Below, piece after piece: positions 53,028 through 61,578 of a stretch of 64,000 bases of DNA. The notes under the pieces were generated by a model, which saw only the letters and a list, made by a program, of their open reading frames with translations, ran no database searches and was not told the DNA's origin. A program made the translations under genes and the position numbers. The stretch covers positions 19,635-83,634 of the forward strand of contig CAZNYW010000011.1 in NCBI GenBank assembly GCA_964577375.1, written 5' to 3'. The first letter of the stretch is position 1; every line of letters starts with the position of its first letter. Source of the DNA: DATKUC01 sp964577375. Its GTDB lineage: Bacteria > Spirochaetota > Spirochaetia > DSM-27196 > DATKUC01.

Positions 53028-53468
53028 ATGGCGACAGGGCGCGACGGCGACCGGACCTCCGGCAGACAAACGGAACGTGAAGGATTGCAACCCCTGTTCG
53101 GGGGTCTGGTACCGATTCTTGCAGCGCTCCTGGCCGGCGAGCTTCTTCACCTGACATGCGTGCCGCTTCCCGGAAGCGTTCTGGGCATGGTGCTTCTCGC
53201 GGCAGCGCTGGCCCTACGCGTTACACGGCCGGAGCGGGTGCGGCCTGCATCCCGGCTTCTGGTCGGCAACATGTCGATCCTCTTTGTTCCAGCGGGTGTT
53301 GGAGTAATGGCGTACGCGGATCTCCTTTCCCGCGTCTGGCTCCCGATAGTATCTGCTGTTGCCGTTTCCACTTCGGTGGTCCTTTTGTGCGCGGGGCCGC
53401 TTCAGCGGAGTGCCCAGCGGTTGGTCCTGCGACGCAGGGCCGGCGGAAAGAGAGAAGATGCCGGATGA
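53028..53468 (+). CDS. lrgA: LrgA/CidA-family holin-like protein
   Basis: 146 aa. Four hydrophobic helices; PLPGSVLGMVLLAAAL and LFVPAGVGVMAY are LrgA/CidA-type blocks. Controls murein-hydrolase export or pyruvate transport in other bacteria. The N terminus (ATGRDGDRTSGRQTERE) is hydrophilic. Its TGA overlaps the lrgB ATG. TTGACA at 52994-52999 lies near the start, but no strong -10 or Shine-Dalgarno is seen. Confidence 0.85.
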   Translation: MATGRDGDRTSGRQTEREGLQPLFGGLVPILAALLAGELLHLTCVPLPGSVLGMVLLAAALALRVTRPERVRPASRLLVGNMSILFVPAGVGVMAYADLLSRVWLPIVSAVAVSTSVVLLCAGPLQRSAQRLVLRRRAGGKREDAG

Positions 53469-54187
53469 GCGTGCTGCAGACCTTCGTAAAGTCACCGCTC
53501 TTCGGAATCGTGCTGACTCTCGCAACATTTGCGCTTGCGCGGACGCTCTTTCATCGGACGCGGCTCCTGATTCTGCATCCGGTGCTCGTGAGCATCGTAG
53601 TGATCATCGCCGTCCTCAGAACTTCCGGGGTCTCTTATGCAGACTACATGCGCGGGGGAAGCATCATCACATTTCTGCTTGGTCCCGCCGTTGTTGCTCT
53701 CGGTCTGCCCCTTTACGAGGAGCTGCGGGAACTGCGGAAAAACGCCATGTCGATTTCGGTTGCCGTGCTGTTCGGCTCCCTTGTCGGCGTGCTGTCGGCC
53801 GCGCTTCCCGCCGCCCTCAGTGAAGGCGGCCGACAGCTCATCGCATCACTCGCACCGAAGTCTGTGACCACTCCCATTGCGATGGATATCTCGGGAGCGA
53901 TCGGCGGCATACCCTCATTGACGGCATCGGTGGTGGTGCTCACCGGCGTCTTCGGCGCCGTGCTCGGCCCGGTGATACTTCGCCTTGTAGGAATCACCGA
54001 AGGGATAGCATTCGGGCTTGCAATGGGGACCGCCTCCCACGGGATCGGGACCGCGAGGGCCGTCGAGACCGGGAGTGTCGAAGGTGCGGCATCCAGTCTC
54101 GCTCTCTGCCTCAACGGCATCGTGACTTCCGTAATTGCTCCACCGCTCGTTCAGCTGATTGTCACTCTTATTCCCCAAAGCTCGTAG
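53465..54187 (+). CDS. lrgB: LrgB/CidB-family membrane protein
   Basis: 240 aa. Seven or eight helices; FLLGPAVVALGLPLYEE, SVTTPIAMDIS and GTASHGIGTARAVETG are characteristic LrgB motifs. Partner of the LrgA-like protein upstream (ATGA overlap). The frame is open earlier, but ATG 53465 fits the family. A TMEM175-like gene follows 14 bp later. Confidence 0.92.
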   Translation: MSVLQTFVKSPLFGIVLTLATFALARTLFHRTRLLILHPVLVSIVVIIAVLRTSGVSYADYMRGGSIITFLLGPAVVALGLPLYEELRELRKNAMSISVAVLFGSLVGVLSAALPAALSEGGRQLIASLAPKSVTTPIAMDISGAIGGIPSLTASVVVLTGVFGAVLGPVILRLVGITEGIAFGLAMGTASHGIGTARAVETGSVEGAASSLALCLNGIVTSVIAPPLVQLIVTLIPQSS

Positions 54188-54201
54188 CCCGGAGGTGAGA
54201 G

Positions 54202-54816
54202 ATGCGAAAAGACCGACTCGAGATGTTTTCCGACGGAGTATTCGCCATCGTGATCACACTGCTGATCCTCGACATCCGAATACCCGATGTGCGTGCTTCC
54301 GAGATCGGCCCCGCGCTCTATCACCTGCTGCCTCGCGTCTTTACCTATGTGATGAGCTTCTTCGTTGTGGCTCTGTACTGGCTCGGCCATCATCGGATGT
54401 CTCATCTCGTCCGGAGCGTCGACGGCCCCTTTGTCTGGCTGAACATGCTGTGGCTGCTCTTCGTGAGCGTCATCCCGTTTCCGACGGCTCTGCTCGGTCG
54501 TTACCCGCTCGAGCACATACCGATTGCAGTCTACGGCGTCGACCTGATCCTCGCAAACATAACCGGGTTTTTCGTTACGCTCAGGCTCAAAGACCGACCG
54601 GACCTCACGACGGAACCGGTGGGCGGCAGTCATATAAGATCGATCATACCAGCCTACATCGTAACCAACGGAGCCTATCTCATTGCCATCTTCATCGGTG
54701 GAGTCTTGCCTATCGGGAGCTACGTGATTTACGCCGGCGTGCTGATCTGGCTGGCCATCCGATACTCGCGGTCGCCGCACCCATTTCATCGTGGCGCGCG
54801 GGGGAAAGAGAACTGA
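54202..54816 (+). CDS. TMEM175-family (DUF1211) potassium-channel-like protein
   Basis: 204 aa. Six helices in two repeats. The family signature FSDGVFAIVITLLILDI at the first helix is present; in bacterial TMEM175 the hydrophobic residues after it form the ion gate. Likely inner-membrane cation channel. GGAGGTGAGAG precedes ATG 54202. Follows lrgAB closely and may share its transcript; converges with the DsbA-type gene. Confidence 0.88.
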   Translation: MRKDRLEMFSDGVFAIVITLLILDIRIPDVRASEIGPALYHLLPRVFTYVMSFFVVALYWLGHHRMSHLVRSVDGPFVWLNMLWLLFVSVIPFPTALLGRYPLEHIPIAVYGVDLILANITGFFVTLRLKDRPDLTTEPVGGSHIRSIIPAYIVTNGAYLIAIFIGGVLPIGSYVIYAGVLIWLAIRYSRSPHPFHRGARGKEN

Positions 54817-54831
54817 ACCGATCCCGGAGCG

Positions 54832-55482
54832 TCAGGACGGGAGCGGATGGAGCTGTGACCAGATCTGGTCCAGTGCGTCGACAAGAACCTCTGCCGGCTG
54901 GGCGCCCGAAATTCCCCACTTCGCCTCTATGAGGAAGAAGGGAACGCCGCCGATTCCCAGTGCACCCGCCCTTTCCTCATCCGCTCGTACTTCCGTCGCG
55001 TATCGGTCGCTTTCGAGACAGCTACGAGCGTCCGCTTCGTCGATTCCGATCTCAGCCGCGAGTCGAACCAGCTCCTGTCGGTCGCCCACGGCTCTCCCCT
55101 CAGTGAAGTGGGCACGCATGAGGCGCTCCTTCATCTCTCCCTGAAGGCCGATCGCATCCGCGAGATGAATCAAGCGGTGAGCGTCGAAGGTGTTCGCTCC
55201 GTGCGCATTGCCCAGATGGTACTCGAGCCCCTCTGCAGCAGCCAGTCCGGTAACCCGATCGTTGGCCGCGCGCGCCTGTTCGCGGCTCATGCCGTACTTG
55301 CGGGCGAGGGTTTCTTCGAGCAGGTCTTCTTCAGTAGTTGGAGACTGCGGATTCAGCTCAAAGCTTCGCCACCTGATCTTCACCTCCTGACGGTGACGGA
55401 ATTCCAAAATAGCCTTCTCGAGGCGACGTTTCCCGATGTAGCACCAGGGACAGACAACATCCGACCAGATTTCGATATTCAT
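54832..55482 (-). CDS. DsbA-family oxidoreductase, FrnE type
   Basis: 216 aa. Thioredoxin-fold protein with the active-site motif CPWC (SDVVCPWCYIGKRRLE) at the N terminus, and a helical insertion (QARAANDRVTGLAAAEGLEY). Closing block AGALGIGGVPFFLIE has the cis-Pro. No signal peptide, so cytoplasmic, as in FrnE. Convergent with the TMEM175 gene. Confidence 0.9.
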   Translation of the reverse strand: MNIEIWSDVVCPWCYIGKRRLEKAILEFRHRQEVKIRWRSFELNPQSPTTEEDLLEETLARKYGMSREQARAANDRVTGLAAAEGLEYHLGNAHGANTFDAHRLIHLADAIGLQGEMKERLMRAHFTEGRAVGDRQELVRLAAEIGIDEADARSCLESDRYATEVRADEERAGALGIGGVPFFLIEAKWGISGAQPAEVLVDALDQIWSQLHPLPS

Positions 55483-55821
55483 GCTTTACTCTTACTGGAT
55501 TTGTAATAATAATCGACGAGCAGGTCAAGAAAACGGCGCCAGAGGAGCTTGCGACGGATCCGGACGCCAGCACGCTCCTGCCGCGGAAATGGTGAAAACT
55601 TACCGTGCACATACCGAGAAAAAGTCTCCAGAATTATGCTTGTTTATAGCCGTTGATAGGGTTACGATGATATTTGTCCTGTGGCAGCGTCGCGGAGTGT
55701 GAAGGCGGCGCGGGATGCGCCATCAAGTCATGGGTTGCGTCTCTCCGTACCAGGAATTGCGGTGACATTCGAAAATAACCCTTCGTTGAAGGGTAGGTCA
55801 TCAGATCATCAGGAGGCGAGC
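55483..55821. other. Gene-free region before the sugar ABC operon, with one leader hairpin
   Basis: About 340 bases between the divergent FrnE-type gene and the ABC operon. No gene is seen. A short perfect hairpin ACCCTTC-gtt-GAAGGGT (55778-55794) lies about 16 bases before the AGGAGG of the binding-protein gene and may tune its translation. No promoter can be assigned with confidence. Confidence 0.5.
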
Positions 55822-56874
55822 ATGAGTAAGAGAATAGCCGTAGGTTTGGCTATTTTGGTTGCAACGGCAGCGCTGTTCGTGGGCTGCTCCCAGCAGTCGA
55901 AGCAGGCGGCGGGTTCGAGTTCCCAATCGACGACTGGAAACGCTGCCGCCGCAGCAACTACAGGCTGGGCTTCGGGTTTGCACATCGTTTTCTTCCCGGG
56001 CGGTCCGCAGGGAGGAGCTTTCGCAGTCCACGTGTACAACGGCGCGAAGCAGGCTGCCGAGGACCTCGGCGTGAAGGTCGACTACGTGTGGTCGGACTGG
56101 GACCCGCAGAAGATGATTCAGCAGTTTCAGGAGGCGATGGCCACAAATCCGGACGGGATCGCAATCATGGGCCATCCGGGTGACGGATCGTTCGATTCGC
56201 TCATCGATCAGGCGGAGGCGAAGGGGATAATCGTCACCAGCGACAATACTCCTCTTCCGAAGGCGGAGGCGAAATATGCCTCGAAGGGTTTCGGCTATGT
56301 CGGCGCTGAGCTGTATCAGGCAGGACACGATCTCGCGACCCGTGCGGTGAAGCAGTTCAACCTGAAGAAGGGCGACCGCGCCATGGTCTGGGGCCTGCTT
56401 TCACAGCCAACGCGCGGTGAAAGAACAAAGGGCGCGATCGACGGCCTGAAGGAAGCAGGGTTGAATGTCGACTACCTCGAGATCGATGCCGCGACAAACA
56501 AGGATCCCGCTGCAGGGGCGCCGACCTTTGCCGGTTACGTCTCCTCGCACCCGGACGTGAAGCTGGTCATCACCGACCATGGCGGACTGACCGCGACGGC
56601 CCAAACCTACATGAAGGCAGCCGGAAAGAAACCCGGCGACATCATCATGGCAGGATTCGACATGACGCCGGCAACCGTCGCGGCAATCCAGGGTGGTTGG
56701 GAGCAGCTTGTTATAGATCAGCAGGAATGGCTCCAGGGATACCTGCCGATACTGCAGATCTGCCTTACCAAGAAGTACGGTTTTTCCGGATTGCACATAA
56801 ATACCGGAGCCGGCTTCGTCGACAAGAGCAACGTCGATTTCATAGCCCCGCTCGCGAAGAAGAACATTCGCTGA
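55822..56874 (+). CDS. Sugar-type ABC transporter substrate-binding lipoprotein
   Basis: 350 aa from ATG 55822, which has AGGAGG upstream. The signal has a lipobox LFVGC. The mature part is a two-lobed periplasmic-binding fold (IVFFPGGPQGGAFAVHVYNGAKQAAEDLG; NPDGIAIMGHPGDGS), close to ribose- or autoinducer-2-type binding proteins. It delivers a sugar-like ligand to the importer. Part of an operon with the ATPase and permease downstream. The solute cannot be named. Confidence 0.9.
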   Translation: MSKRIAVGLAILVATAALFVGCSQQSKQAAGSSSQSTTGNAAAAATTGWASGLHIVFFPGGPQGGAFAVHVYNGAKQAAEDLGVKVDYVWSDWDPQKMIQQFQEAMATNPDGIAIMGHPGDGSFDSLIDQAEAKGIIVTSDNTPLPKAEAKYASKGFGYVGAELYQAGHDLATRAVKQFNLKKGDRAMVWGLLSQPTRGERTKGAIDGLKEAGLNVDYLEIDAATNKDPAAGAPTFAGYVSSHPDVKLVITDHGGLTATAQTYMKAAGKKPGDIIMAGFDMTPATVAAIQGGWEQLVIDQQEWLQGYLPILQICLTKKYGFSGLHINTGAGFVDKSNVDFIAPLAKKNIR

Positions 56875-57010
56875 AGCAGAACGGGGAGCGTCGCAGCGCA
56901 ATCGCGCGATGCGACTAGCGTCTAATCACACCGCACTGCATCCAGGGCACGGTTTCGACCGCGCCGCGCAGTGCGTGTGTCCGTATGAGCACCGTAGATG
57001 GAGCGAGCCG

Positions 57011-57790
57011 ATGAATTACCTGCTGGAACTGAAGGACGTCTCCAAAACCTTTGGAGAGGTAGCCGCCCTGCACGACGTCAACTTTCAGGTGCACGAGAAT
57101 GAGATAGTAGGGCTTCTGGGCGACAACGGGGCGGGCAAGTCCACGCTTGTCAAGCTGATAACCGGATATCACCATCCGGACCCCGGTGGACAGGTCCTCT
57201 GGCGAGGTGAACCTGTCGACCGGCTGACCGTTCCGAAGGCCAGGGAGCTCGGAATCGAGGTCGTCTACCAGGAACGGGCACTTGCCGACAAGCAATCCCT
57301 GTGGCGCAACATCTTTCTCGGGAGGGAGCTGTCGAACAGATGGGGCGTGCTCAAGCTTGCCGAAATGCGGGAGGAAACCCGAAAGCTGATGCACGCGATG
57401 ATGGGCTTTACCTCCTCGGCCATTACACCGGAATCGACGGTGCGAACCTTCTCCGGCGGGGAGCGGCAGGGCGTGGCGATCACGCGGGCGCTCTACTTCA
57501 AGGCCGAGCTGGTGATCCTCGATGAGCCGACAATGGGCCTGTCCCTTTCCGAGACGAAGAAGTGTCTGGACTTCGTGGAAAACGTCAAGAAGGCCGGCAA
57601 GTCGGCCATATTCATAGACCACAACATATTCCATGTCTATCCGGTCGCCGACCGGATCGTTGTCCTCGATAGGGGTACGATCGCGGGACAGTTCATGAAG
57701 AACGAGCTCACGCTCGAGCAGCTGATCGAGCGGCTGCACCACGTCGCGGAGACCGGGAAGCTGCGCTTCGGAGAGGGGGAGGAAGAATGA
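57011..57790 (+). CDS. Sugar ABC transporter ATP-binding protein, single-domain
   Basis: 259 aa. Walker A GDNGAGKST, signature FSGGERQGVAI (SGGERQ), Walker B LVILDEPTMG, switch IDHN. One nucleotide-binding domain, whereas RbsA, MglA and XylG carry two; FrcA-type single-domain proteins form homodimers. Unusual for the family are the switch His followed by Asn and no C-terminal half. A 136-base gap after the binding-protein gene holds no obvious hairpin. The TGA overlaps the permease ATG. Confidence 0.9.
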   Translation: MNYLLELKDVSKTFGEVAALHDVNFQVHENEIVGLLGDNGAGKSTLVKLITGYHHPDPGGQVLWRGEPVDRLTVPKARELGIEVVYQERALADKQSLWRNIFLGRELSNRWGVLKLAEMREETRKLMHAMMGFTSSAITPESTVRTFSGGERQGVAITRALYFKAELVILDEPTMGLSLSETKKCLDFVENVKKAGKSAIFIDHNIFHVYPVADRIVVLDRGTIAGQFMKNELTLEQLIERLHHVAETGKLRFGEGEEE

Positions 57791-58800
57791 GCTCTACGAA
57801 TGATGCTGCCCGGCCGTTGTCGCGCACTGCCGGTCTCGGAAGGTTGACGAAGTGGATGCGTCGATATCCTCTGCAGCTGGGTATCGTTGCAGTGGCGCTC
57901 GTTGTCTGGATTCTCTTTCTGATAGGCTCCCCGCGCACCTTTCTGGCGCCGGACATCTATGTGTCATTCATGACGACCACGCCCTATTTCGCCCTTATGG
58001 CCGTGCCGCTCACTCTTGTGGTGATAACCGGCGAGATCGACCTGTCGTTTCCGTCGATCATGGCATTTGGAATGGCGGGTTTTGACGTCGTCTATCTTGC
58101 CACCGGAAGCATGTGGCTCGGATTCATTACCTGTCTGCTCTGCGGCATGGCAGCCGGCTATTTTAATGGCCTGCTCGTCGTCAAGGTCGGAATGCCGTCG
58201 CTGGTTGCGACTATCGGAACCCAGTTTCTATGGCGTGGCGTTGTGCTCATCATCACCAGCGGCGAAGGCCTCGACATGACCGCGATAGAGCACACCGGCC
58301 TGGTCAACGTGCTTGTGGGAAAGATTGGCGGAGTTATTCCGATGCAGTTCATTTGGACGATCGTCGTCGCCGCAGCAGCGTGGTTCTTTCTCAACCGGCA
58401 CCGGTTCGGCGCGCACGTCTACCTCACCGGCGACAACGTCGAAAGCGCCAAACTGATGGGAGTGAATGTCGCACGCACAAAGACGCGCGCCTTCGTCATA
58501 ACCGGTATCCTCGCCGCCTTCTCCGGATTCGTGGTAAGCTCGGCCGTCCTCTTCTTCTGGCCGACCCTCGGAGAGGGATACCTGCTCAACACCCTCGCGT
58601 CGGTATTCCTCGGCGGAACCTCGGTGTTCGGCGGGACAGGAACGGTATTCGGGACATTTGTCGCTTCGTTTATCATCGGAGCGATCAACGCGGGAATCGT
58701 CGCTGCGGGTCTGACCGGTTTCTGGACTAGCGCAATCTACGGTCTGATCATCGTGGTATCGGTCTCGATCCAGACGCTTCTGGGCAAGAGACTCACATGA
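57787..58800 (+). CDS. Sugar ABC transporter permease, RbsC/FrcC family
   Basis: 337 aa. About ten hydrophobic helices. VVITGEIDLSFPSIMAFGMAG is the BPD_transp_2 motif, with LGGTSVFGGTGTVFGTFVASFIIGA near the end. Homodimeric partner of the upstream ATPase (ATGA overlap). The end lies 1 bp before the minus-strand methyltransferase stop. Confidence 0.93.
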   Translation: MSSTNDAARPLSRTAGLGRLTKWMRRYPLQLGIVAVALVVWILFLIGSPRTFLAPDIYVSFMTTTPYFALMAVPLTLVVITGEIDLSFPSIMAFGMAGFDVVYLATGSMWLGFITCLLCGMAAGYFNGLLVVKVGMPSLVATIGTQFLWRGVVLIITSGEGLDMTAIEHTGLVNVLVGKIGGVIPMQFIWTIVVAAAAWFFLNRHRFGAHVYLTGDNVESAKLMGVNVARTKTRAFVITGILAAFSGFVVSSAVLFFWPTLGEGYLLNTLASVFLGGTSVFGGTGTVFGTFVASFIIGAINAGIVAAGLTGFWTSAIYGLIIVVSVSIQTLLGKRLT

Positions 58801-58801
58801 G

Positions 58802-59464
58802 TCAGGGAAGGAGCTGAGAGGCGGGTGAATTTCCGTCGGTCCAGCCGGTAGCGATGAAGAGGGAGTAGGGCACATCTCTCCCGGCAATCCGCTTGGTGCT
58901 GTGATAGAATTCGCGCGCCTCGACGGCCAGAAGGCCGAGCATTTCGAACCGTTCGACGATTTCTGAGGGCTCGAAACCGTTGTGCCCGGTGAAATCTGCC
59001 TCGTCCCTGTGAAAGGTGCCGTCCTCTTTGACCAGGTCGACCACGCAGAGGCACCCGGGTTTTCGAAGAGCGCCTGAGAGCGAGGCAAGTGCAGCCTGGA
59101 CGTCGGAGATGTGGTGAAGAACCATGGACGAGAAGACGGCGTCGAACGGCCGCCCGCAGAATGCCGGATCGTTCAATGCGGCAATGTCTCCCAGGGTAGC
59201 AACCATGCCGGTGAGCCCGTCCGCCGTAATTTTCCGCCTCACTTCCTGAATCATCGCCGGCGAGTTGTCGAGCAGGGTGATGTGACGGAATCGTGATCCG
59301 AGACTGAAACTGATCAGCCCCGTGCCGCATCCGAACTCGAGCGCAGTCGAACGACCGGCGGGCCCGACGGCGCGGGCTATCTCCTCGGCTATCCGTCTCG
59401 CACGGGCGACGCGCCGCTCTGTATCCCACTGCGAAGCGGCCGCGTCGAACTGGCTCCTGCTCAC
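58802..59464 (-). CDS. Class I SAM-dependent methyltransferase
   Basis: 220 aa. SAM-binding ALEFGCGTGLISF, acidic loop LLDNSPAMIQ and AVFSSMVLHHISD. Similar in layout to UbiE/COQ5-type small-molecule methyltransferases; the substrate is unknown. The start is GTG at 59462-59464 with GGAAG upstream. Single gene. Confidence 0.85.
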   Translation of the reverse strand: MSRSQFDAAASQWDTERRVARARRIAEEIARAVGPAGRSTALEFGCGTGLISFSLGSRFRHITLLDNSPAMIQEVRRKITADGLTGMVATLGDIAALNDPAFCGRPFDAVFSSMVLHHISDVQAALASLSGALRKPGCLCVVDLVKEDGTFHRDEADFTGHNGFEPSEIVERFEMLGLLAVEAREFYHSTKRIAGRDVPYSLFIATGWTDGNSPASQLLP

Positions 59465-59672
59465 CTGTCATGCTTCCTTTCAAACGGCCGTGACTGCGCC
59501 GCGTATCGGTTTTTCGCGTATTATGCGGCCGCAGCTCTCAGGCGTCAATATTGACCCGTTCGATGGGCCGTACATTTCTGCGGCAAACCCAATTACTCTG
59601 TCCGTGTCCAGTCACAAAGAGTAACTTCTGTTCGTCAACAGAAGGACGGAAGAGACCGGAGGTCAGTATCAC

Positions 59673-60132
59673 ATGGGCGATCAGGACTGGCTTGCACAGC
59701 GGTTCGAGGAGAACAGAAACCGTCTCAGGCAGGTGGCGCTCCGGATGCTCGGCTCCTTGAGCGAGGCCGATGATGCCGTTCAGGAGACCTGGCTGCGGCT
59801 GAGCGGCTCTGACCATGGTGCGATCGAAAACATCGCCGGATGGCTCACGACAGTTGTGGCGCGCATCTGTCTGGATATGCTGCGGTCGAGAAAGATACAG
59901 CGCGAACGACAGCTTCATGCCGGGGATCCTCCGCGGCTTGCCGATCAGCGTGCAGCCGATCCTGCGAGAGACGATTGGCGGCGTTGCCGCGGCGGCGTGG
60001 GCACCAAACGGGAAGGTGCGCGTGGCGTTCAAGTTTACCTTTTCCGACCGCAGGATCATCGACATCGAGCTGATTGCCGACCGGAAACGACTGGCCGGGC
60101 TCGGCGTGGTTCTGCTTCGGGCCGGCGAATAG
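59673..60132 (+). pseudogene. Broken SigJ-type ECF sigma factor
   Basis: Frame one (from ATG 59673, with GGAGG upstream) encodes a good region 2 of an ECF sigma factor: LRQVALRMLGSLSEADDAVQ, then ENIAGWLTTVVARICLDMLRSR. It loses sense after about residue 75. A second frame ending at 60132 gives VAAAAWAPNGKVRVAFKF followed by DRRIIDIELIADRKRL, which resembles the SnoaL-like C-terminal tail of SigJ-type (ECF41) factors. Region 4 and most of the tail domain (about 200 residues) are missing. This points to an internal deletion with frameshift. Confidence 0.7.
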
Positions 60133-60231
60133 ACGGGTCATCTCGGGCGCATCCGGCGCGGAGGTGTCACAATTCTGCAGCCACAACCGTCATAGCGGCA
60201 GCGATGCGACAGCAAGACGAGGAGGAAACAG

Positions 60232-60621
60232 ATGAAGATCAAGCTGATCAGTGTATATGTCGAGGATCAGGAGAAGGCACTGCATTTCTACACCAGCGTG
60301 CTCGGCTTTTCGAAGAAGGACGACTTCACCAACGGCCCCTATCGTTGGCTCACGGTCACCTCACCGGACGAACCGGACGGCACGCAGCTTCAGCTCGCGC
60401 CGAACGACAACCCTGCCGCGAAAGCGTACCAGAAGGCGCTCTTCGAGCAGAACCAGCCGGCCGTCATGTTCTACTGCGACGACGTAGATGCCGACTACGA
60501 GCGGGCGAAATCGCTCGGGGCGGAGTTCACCATGCCGCCGACCAACGTCACGGCGTCGAAGATCGCGATGCTCAAGGACCAGTGCGGAAATCTGATTCAG
60601 CTGACCCAGTTGCTGCGTTAG
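60232..60621 (+). CDS. VOC-family (glyoxalase/bleomycin-resistance fold) protein
   Basis: 129 aa. A typical VOC pair of beta-alpha-beta modules: KLISVYVEDQEKALHFYTSVLGF at the start and PAVMFYCDDVDADYERAKSLGAEF in the second half, ending KDQCGNLIQLTQL. The enzymatic role is unknown. GGAGGAA precedes the ATG. VOC genes often sit next to SigJ-type sigma genes, and here the sigma gene is broken. Confidence 0.9.
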   Translation: MKIKLISVYVEDQEKALHFYTSVLGFSKKDDFTNGPYRWLTVTSPDEPDGTQLQLAPNDNPAAKAYQKALFEQNQPAVMFYCDDVDADYERAKSLGAEFTMPPTNVTASKIAMLKDQCGNLIQLTQLLR

Positions 60622-60633
60622 CGGCGTCGACAT

Positions 60634-61578
60634 TCAGGCGCGAATTTCCTGCCGCTGGAAGATAATGTAGGTGCCGGTGAACAAAAGAATGACCTCGGCG
60701 ATCAGACCGGTCAGCTGCGGCCAGATCAGAAGGAGGCTCTGCCCGAACGGCAGAGGAGACCCGCGCACTACACCTTGAAGCTGACTGTAAAGGATCGGTC
60801 CGAGTGAGCGGGTCGTCGGATCGAGCATCCCGGCGGTCGCTTCGGCGAAGAGCGTGTTGGGCGATATTCGGGCGAACCACATCTGGGTGAGCGCCTGGCC
60901 CAATGGGGTGGATGCGAGCTCTCCTACGAGGCCGGCGAGCATATTCCAGAATATCGCGAAGAGAAGCCACACGCCGAGCGAAGCAAGCGCCGATGTTGCC
61001 GGTTGTCGAAACAGCACCGAGAAGAGCATTGCCACGGTCAACCACACGCCCGAATAGAAAAGCGTCCCGACGAGGAAGACGAGGCTTCGTCCCACCTCCT
61101 CCGGACTCGGCGGTACCCCAAGAACGAGAAGTGCGACGCCAATGACGAGCAGCCAGAGAATGATCAGCGTAAACATCAGAGTCAGGAACGCCGCCAGAAA
61201 CTTGCCGATCAGCAGCGCATCCCGGTAGATCGGCTGAGCGAGTACCCTGCTCAAGGTATGTCGATTGTATTCGCTGTTGATGGCATCAAATCCGAGGGCA
61301 ATTGCACCAAGCGGTATGAGGAAGCTGAGAAAAGAGATGAACGAGGGGAGGGGACTCTGCGATACCGAAAACACATGGAGAAGCACGAAGGGATCCTGGC
61401 CGACAACGCTCCGGATCTGTTGAACGGCGCTGTACATGGCGCCGATTGTAGTAAGCGCAATCAGGGCGAGAAGCAACCTGATTCGGATTCCGCCCATGTG
61501 ATCCGACATCTCCTTCAACGTCACGGTAAGCAGTCCCGTGAAGGGAGAACCTACTCTCTTTTCGCGCGTGCTTTTCAT
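60634..61578 (-). CDS. ABC-2-type transporter permease
   Basis: 314 aa. Six or seven helices; the N-terminal EMSDHMGGIRIRLLLALIAL precedes the first. FDAINSEYNRHTLSRVLAQPI is the amphipathic coupling segment of ABC-2 permeases. Exports an unknown substrate with the ATPase encoded just upstream (4-bp overlap). Last gene of the minus-strand operon. Confidence 0.9.
   Translation of the reverse strand: MKSTREKRVGSPFTGLLTVTLKEMSDHMGGIRIRLLLALIALTTIGAMYSAVQQIRSVVGQDPFVLLHVFSVSQSPLPSFISFLSFLIPLGAIALGFDAINSEYNRHTLSRVLAQPIYRDALLIGKFLAAFLTLMFTLIILWLLVIGVALLVLGVPPSPEEVGRSLVFLVGTLFYSGVWLTVAMLFSVLFRQPATSALASLGVWLLFAIFWNMLAGLVGELASTPLGQALTQMWFARISPNTLFAEATAGMLDPTTRSLGPILYSQLQGVVRGSPLPFGQSLLLIWPQLTGLIAEVILLFTGTYIIFQRQEIRA

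Noticed and set aside
53028..53045. Leaderless lrgA transcript from TTGACA 52994
   Set aside because: The matching -10 would be CACCAT, a poor fit, so the promoter call is too weak.
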